Assembly: GCA_902806565.1 (NCBI GenBank)
Contig: CADCXA010000059.1
Location: 496,001 to 560,000 of the forward strand
DNA from: Hypoxylon rubiginosum
Taxonomy: Eukaryota; Ascomycota; Sordariomycetes; Xylariales; Hypoxylaceae
Length of the DNA stretch: 64,000 nt
Reading direction: 5' to 3'
Position 1 is the stretch's first letter, and each line of letters starts with the position of its first letter. The position numbers and the translations under genes were made by a program. Below the pieces are notes generated by a model, which did no database searches, had not been told where the DNA came from, and saw nothing but the letters and a program-made list of their open reading frames with translations. This document shows, piece after piece, positions 60,489 to 64,000 of this stretch.

Positions 60489-61556
60489 GTTTAAGATTCT
60501 TTAAGTTTGCTTTTCGAACTGAGAACCAGCGGACGTAATTATAAACAGAGACTCAGTTGCTGCTGGGTCTTGCCACGAAACATGCAGACTTTCCCAGTGC
60601 CAAAAAGGTAAAGAATCGGGTGCAAAGAAAATGCTGTGAAAGTTGTTATATAGGTACTTACCTGGTACCTACATAGGTACCTACCTAGGAGGTAGATAAA
60701 TACAAGGTAGAGGTAGGCATTGGCCAATATGGTCTCATCTCTCCGTTTAACAAGCTGCCGCAACACTGGTAGGAAATTTCTTAAACCTCATACGTCCAAG
60801 CCCGGCCAATATGGTGGATGGAATCTATAGACATCCCCTACCACTGCCTTACGAGCTTAAAATTAATGCGGCATAGCCCCATCGAAACCCACGTTTTCTA
60901 TTATGGGAGATGCATACTCCACTCCAAATACGCGTATTCAACCCGTGTATCGATCCGTACTGTCCGTACCGATTAAGTACTCCACACCGTCCTTTCAAGC
61001 GCCCGTCTCGGCGACATTTTCTCAGCCAATGAATCAAGAAGTTAGCCAGTCCACCTACCTGATCAGGCAGTCAACTTACCTAATCACAAAATGTCTACGA
61101 GATGGCGCTTGAGAGGTTTACAAATAACTTTACCACTAGAAATCTAATAACACTATAGCCTATATTATTGGTTCGGTATTAAAAGATATATCTGAGAACA
61201 AGGACTTTAAATCTACCTAAAGAGCATGTGTTCGTGGATTTATATGTTTGGGAAAGTTGAAATATCCGAACTATACTATACAAGTTTGGCTCACCAAATA
61301 CGAGCATGGGCTATAGTATACAGTTAAGCACAGTGCTACTCGTACCGAGTGCACCCCTATTTTACTAACGTCACGGTGTGATCTCGGACTAGGTATGGCG
61401 CGGTCATCGAAGATTTTTATAGCTTCAGCATAACATTTGGGTTATTAGAATCTCTGAAAATCTCCTACCTACCTCATACCTAGGTATTTGCCTAGGTACC
61501 TTAGGTAACCAGCCGAGATACTACTCCGTTTTAGATTATAGGGTCCTCGCGGCGTT
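60489..61556. other. Intergenic, no gene seen
   Basis: Promoter side of the RTA1 gene and 5' flank of the regulator pseudogene. It contains ATACGCGTAT (60928), TACCTAGGTA (61477) and several GGTACCTA near-copies. Confidence 0.6.
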
Positions 61557-62505
61557 ATGAACCCTCGGTCTACGGCTTTCATCGTCAAATGGACGTCGCC
61601 GCCTCCTAAAGAGAGACCAGCGCACTATAAATCGCGCAGAGGAGGTGGGGAGTGCGAGTGGCTGTGTGTCAAATGCGACGAGCAGTGGCCTGTCTGCCTA
61701 CAGTGCTCAACATTGGACCGCCCATATTCGTATGCCTATATTGCTACAGACCTTCCAGTCCCCGATGGCGCATCGTTTACTTCCGCCTCAACCAACTCAC
61801 CACCCGAATTGCCCTTTATACCATCTTCAAAAACAACATTGGCCCCAGTTCTGAAAATCATGCCGCACAGCAAACGCTACCCCAAGTCTTCAACCTAGGC
61901 CACCACATACGCACTTCGCTGCCGATGAAAAACATGCCGGCTCTCTGGCATCGAATCTGCCCTTTTGGCACCTTTCCTTGTGGATGAGATGCTCGCCTTT
62001 GCTGCGCTTCACTTGATGCCACGAAACAGACCATCAGGCAGTCTAGCTTCAGACTCGCGCGTTGATACTATTCAGCGCCATCGACACCGATATCATTAAG
62101 CAGAACTGCACTGCGATATTCCTGTTGTCGTCATTTTTTTGGTTTGCATATTCTACATGATTCAGTAAACCACAAAGAAAACCAGTTGGACCTACTAGAA
62201 AATTAATTGCAGGGGGTGGTTGGCACATCATTCGAGATTCGGAGCTCAGTAGTATTTTCAACGTGATAGAAGCCGTTGACACTTTCAACGCACCCTCCGA
62301 GGGCAGTTGCGCCAGGCTTCTAGGTCTTCTTGCTATAGCCGAGAAGAGATTATGTCCCTCAGCATACAAAGCATGCTATGGCGCAATACAAGTTCTACAG
62401 TGGATCTTCGATCAATATGTCGTCCTCCCTGGCCCGATCAGCTGCCACTGTCACGAGACCGTCCAAGCGATGAGGGTAACTAAGACGTTGTTGCACGAGC
62501 TATAG
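61557..62505 (+). pseudogene. Eroded Zn2Cys6 transcription factor gene
   Basis: The first frame has a damaged zinc binuclear cluster: RRGGGEC, then VKCDEQWPVCLQC and DRPYSY. The expected six cysteines are reduced to four (first and sixth replaced by Gly and Tyr), and two usual Arg positions are Cys and Trp. Later pieces match the fungal-specific regulatory domain in different frames: APFLVDEMLAFAALHL near 61968, AIDTDIIKQNCTAIFLLSSF near 62077, and RDSELSSIFNVIEAVDTFNA with QWIFDQYVVLPGPISCHCHE up to 62505. At least one frameshift lies in the T run near 62135, and a stop follows in the shifted frame near 62207. The intact ancestor was probably a DNA-binding pathway regulator. Confidence 0.8.
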
Positions 62506-64000
62506 ACCTAACAGCTACGAACATCTTCGTATATACAAGAATGACAGACAAAGAAGCCTATCAGGCAAGGGAACTCATCGTTCGCCTCCGATACCCCTGG
62601 TGGTACAAGCACCCGATACCGCTATCCTAGGGGTCACGATACCTCCTGGATAGTAAGGGCTAGGTTTGTGTGACAAGACCTAAGTCCAGTGCGAATATCC
62701 ATTAAATTTTTTGATCTACTTAAACGTCAATCTCCAGAAGCATTAGTAACAATGGCTCATTAGGCTATCTTGTTGCATTGTGGGCGAAATTTATGTGTCA
62801 TTGGCCGAGGGGGACGGTTCTTTCATTGAAGCTATATCCAGTTTTCTTGAGCCTTCGTGGAACCAGTGACTGTCACGGCAACGACAATCTTTGTCCCTGA
62901 GCTGTTGATATATTTTTGCGGCCTTTTTCTCTATTAAAATGCACTAGGATTTTAAATAACGTCGGATATTCGACAATGGAACAATAAGATTATTTGCCAG
63001 GGGTTATTTATGACGGCGTCATATCTAAGACCGCACGAACTCAGGTATATACTCCACCCCTTATGTATATCCAGATCTAGCAGCTGTTAGGTTCATAGCT
63101 CTTCGCGCAACAACATAGTTGTCATCACATTGTTAGCCTCGTGACACCTAGATACGTACGACGTGGGCGGCGTCAACGGCGACGCTTCTTATGCATCACT
63201 CTTACGTAGAAGCAAGAAGGACGCAAGAAGGATGCTGTCATAAGAATGAGAAATCTTGTGGACCTCGCTGTCAACGCCTCGCCGCAGTCGGTCCTATGGG
63301 ATGCTTTCTACGGCAGTGTACCTTTTCAGCGAATCTAGGGCTTTGATACAGGAGTGTTCCGTGATTTTCGGGGGCTAGCCATTTCACCTAATAGAACTTG
63401 CGGTTCACGTTACCTGTGCAATAATGCCGGCATTCATCTTGGAGCCTCTGATTCCGTCTGCCGGGGTCGAAGCGCTTTTTTTGCGGGGTGCGTTTCCAGG
63501 AGTCACGCGATGTTACACCCGAAAGGGATAGCCGACGTCGATCAAAGCATTACGTGTAGGGGCTACCGGCTAATATAAATATATAGGGAACGCGTATGTC
63601 ATTCAAGAAGTACGAGCTCTTAGGCTTGAAGAAGCAGATTCCGAGCGGAATCCGGTGCGATGTTATTGCGGCTCGTTGATACATTGCGCCGCTGTGACCT
63701 AGGAGACGCCAGCCATGATGATGATAAAATTGTTTACATCCGGCTAACTACCTAGACACACAATGTATCCATTGGCACAGTGACGTACAATAGTGGCGCA
63801 TAAGACGTCTAGAGTAACCCCCGGCAAAGGGACAGAGCCAGAGTTTGGCCTGATATAAGAATTCCACCGCTGTTCCCGCTCGTGTGTATTTCACACTCTC
63901 AAGGGGTTCTTTGGAGCTTCATGTAAGTGCTATTGATAGAGGGGACTAATTTGTTATTGTGACAACTGACAAGTCAATGATTCGTGCTGTATCTAGCTTC
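62506..64000. other. Intergenic to window end, no gene seen
   Basis: No frame in this 1.5 kb has protein character or splice-linked partners; the frame at 63354-63578 looks random. A promoter or relic could lie here but nothing specific can be supported. Confidence 0.55.

Overview
This window looks like nuclear DNA of a filamentous ascomycete (Pezizomycotina, probably Sordariomycetes). Introns are short, start with GTAAGT or GTATGT, and carry CTAAC branch points. The gene set includes HET-C, SAGA subunit Ada3/Ngg1, a single-chain urease, a GH45 endoglucanase, RTA1 proteins and fungal rhodopsin-like membrane proteins. Exon structures were built by hand from splice signals and reading phase; no database search was possible.

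1-35 kb is mostly conserved genes with wide spacers: a condensation-type acyltransferase (-), a secreted phospholipase A2 with cysteine-rich and C-terminal modules (+), a polytopic membrane protein (+), a 5.2 kb spacer, Ada3/Ngg1 (+), urease (+, all nickel ligands present), an HMG-box protein (-), a 4.5 kb spacer, HET-C (+), and a GH45 endoglucanase (+) whose first intron can only be removed in frame as a twin intron (stwintron).

35-46.6 kb holds a small coiled-coil protein (-), a secreted endonuclease/exonuclease/phosphatase (+), a secreted FAD-linked oxidase (-), and a divergent pair: a sterol-glucosyltransferase-like GT1 enzyme (-) and a secreted GH3 beta-glucosidase (+). The last two could form a glycosylation/deglycosylation pair.

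46.6-62.5 kb is accessory and decaying. A 1.36 kb almost pure A/T island is followed by an ankyrin gene with an in-frame TAG, an O-methyltransferase with a 1-bp frameshift and no catalytic His, an intact rhodopsin-like membrane protein, a P450 with two in-frame stops, two intact RTA1 genes tail to tail, and a Zn2Cys6 regulator that has lost two zinc cysteines. Most lesions are C-to-T type (CAG to TAG, CGN to TGN), as expected from repeat-induced point mutation (RIP), and the set resembles the remains of a secondary-metabolite cluster. Two palindromes (TACCTAGGTA, 7 copies; ATACGCGTAT, 5 copies, all between 43.8 and 61 kb) occur far more often than chance.
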